Shown: positions 63,821 through 64,000 of the stretch, in pieces
Layout of the letters: each line of letters opens with the position of its first letter
Position numbering within the stretch: the first letter of the stretch is position 1
Assembly: GCA_035079385.1 (NCBI GenBank)
Contig: JAVHKY010000030.1
Location: forward strand, 2,581,001-2,645,000
Length of the DNA stretch: 64,000 nt
Origin: Aspidiotus rigidus
Taxonomy: Eukaryota; Arthropoda; Insecta; Hemiptera; Diaspididae
Direction: 5' to 3'
The notes under the pieces: model-generated
The model's input: the letters and a program-made list of their open reading frames with translations, nothing else
What the model was told of the DNA's origin: nothing
The model's database searches: none
Made by a program: the position numbers and the translations under genes

Positions 63821-64000
63821 ATCCTTCAGGACGTTCTGTTTTAATAGGGATCCTGCAAGTCGTCCTCAATGTCGTCTACTACCTCTAATACTCCACCAGC
63901 ATTGAGGCAAATCTGCCCAAGACACATTAGGGAATATTTTAATCCTAGGAAGGGAAAAAGACAACTATTTTCAAAAAAATTCAAACAATAGGCTACTAAC

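Larger units (their letters stand above)
61491..64000. other. Intergenic or upstream-intron stretch
   Basis: No gene identified. It contains a short direct duplication (AAGACAGCAAATAAATGTCA, twice near 61,500-61,550), a CT-rich run near 62,270, a poly(C) run at about 62,957-62,971 and the duplicated segment at 63,570-63,820. It may be part of a long 5' intron of the FAM43-like gene. Confidence 0.4.

Overview
The window is animal nuclear DNA, most likely from an insect. It is AT-rich, its genes are split by GT-AG introns, there is no operon-like packing, and the recognisable proteins (AMPK alpha, DNAJC3/P58IPK, an SLC46-type transporter, a FAM43-type PTB protein) are typical of metazoans. A sap-feeding hemipteran would fit the AT content and repeat load, but nothing here proves the order.

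Layout. 0-15.9 kb has no gene I can identify. It holds a 1.15 kb inverted-repeat element (88-1235), a dispersed repeat block (4.29-5.87 kb), dead LINE fragments (5.4-5.65 and 11.0-11.5 kb), a very AT-rich island (6.2-7.5 kb) and a 526-bp non-autonomous transposon with an apparent 6-bp target duplication (13,865-14,390). 15.9-25.7 kb is a complete eight-exon SLC46/PCFT-like MFS transporter on the minus strand; foldback elements sit in its introns. 25.7-32.7 kb has no gene I can support. 32.7-35.5 kb is a complete two-coding-exon AMPK alpha catalytic subunit on the plus strand. 37.6-43.6 kb is DNAJC3/P58IPK (ten coding exons found, secretory first exon not found), also plus. 43.6-50.7 kb is 3' flank and repeats. 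50.7-55.5 kb is a four-exon gene on the minus strand for an unrecognised protein with two membrane segments. 57.9-59.5 kb is the large downstream exon of a FAM43-like gene on the minus strand, whose 5' end lies outside the window or was not found. 59.5-64 kb is repeats.

The genes do not form one pathway. AMPK alpha (energy sensing) and DNAJC3 (ER stress, control of eIF2-alpha kinases) are both stress-related, but their adjacency is probably chance.

The most unusual content is non-coding. One repeat family is full of the palindrome TGACGTCA (the CRE/ATF site) and appears in at least five blocks in both orientations. A near-perfect long hairpin (GTGACC...GGTCAC) occurs twice, 33 kb apart. Several much larger foldback elements with arms of 150-450 bp are also present. 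I found no CRISPR array, rRNA or intact tRNA, and no sign of an exotic protein system. All exon joins were worked out by eye from splice signals and reading-phase agreement.
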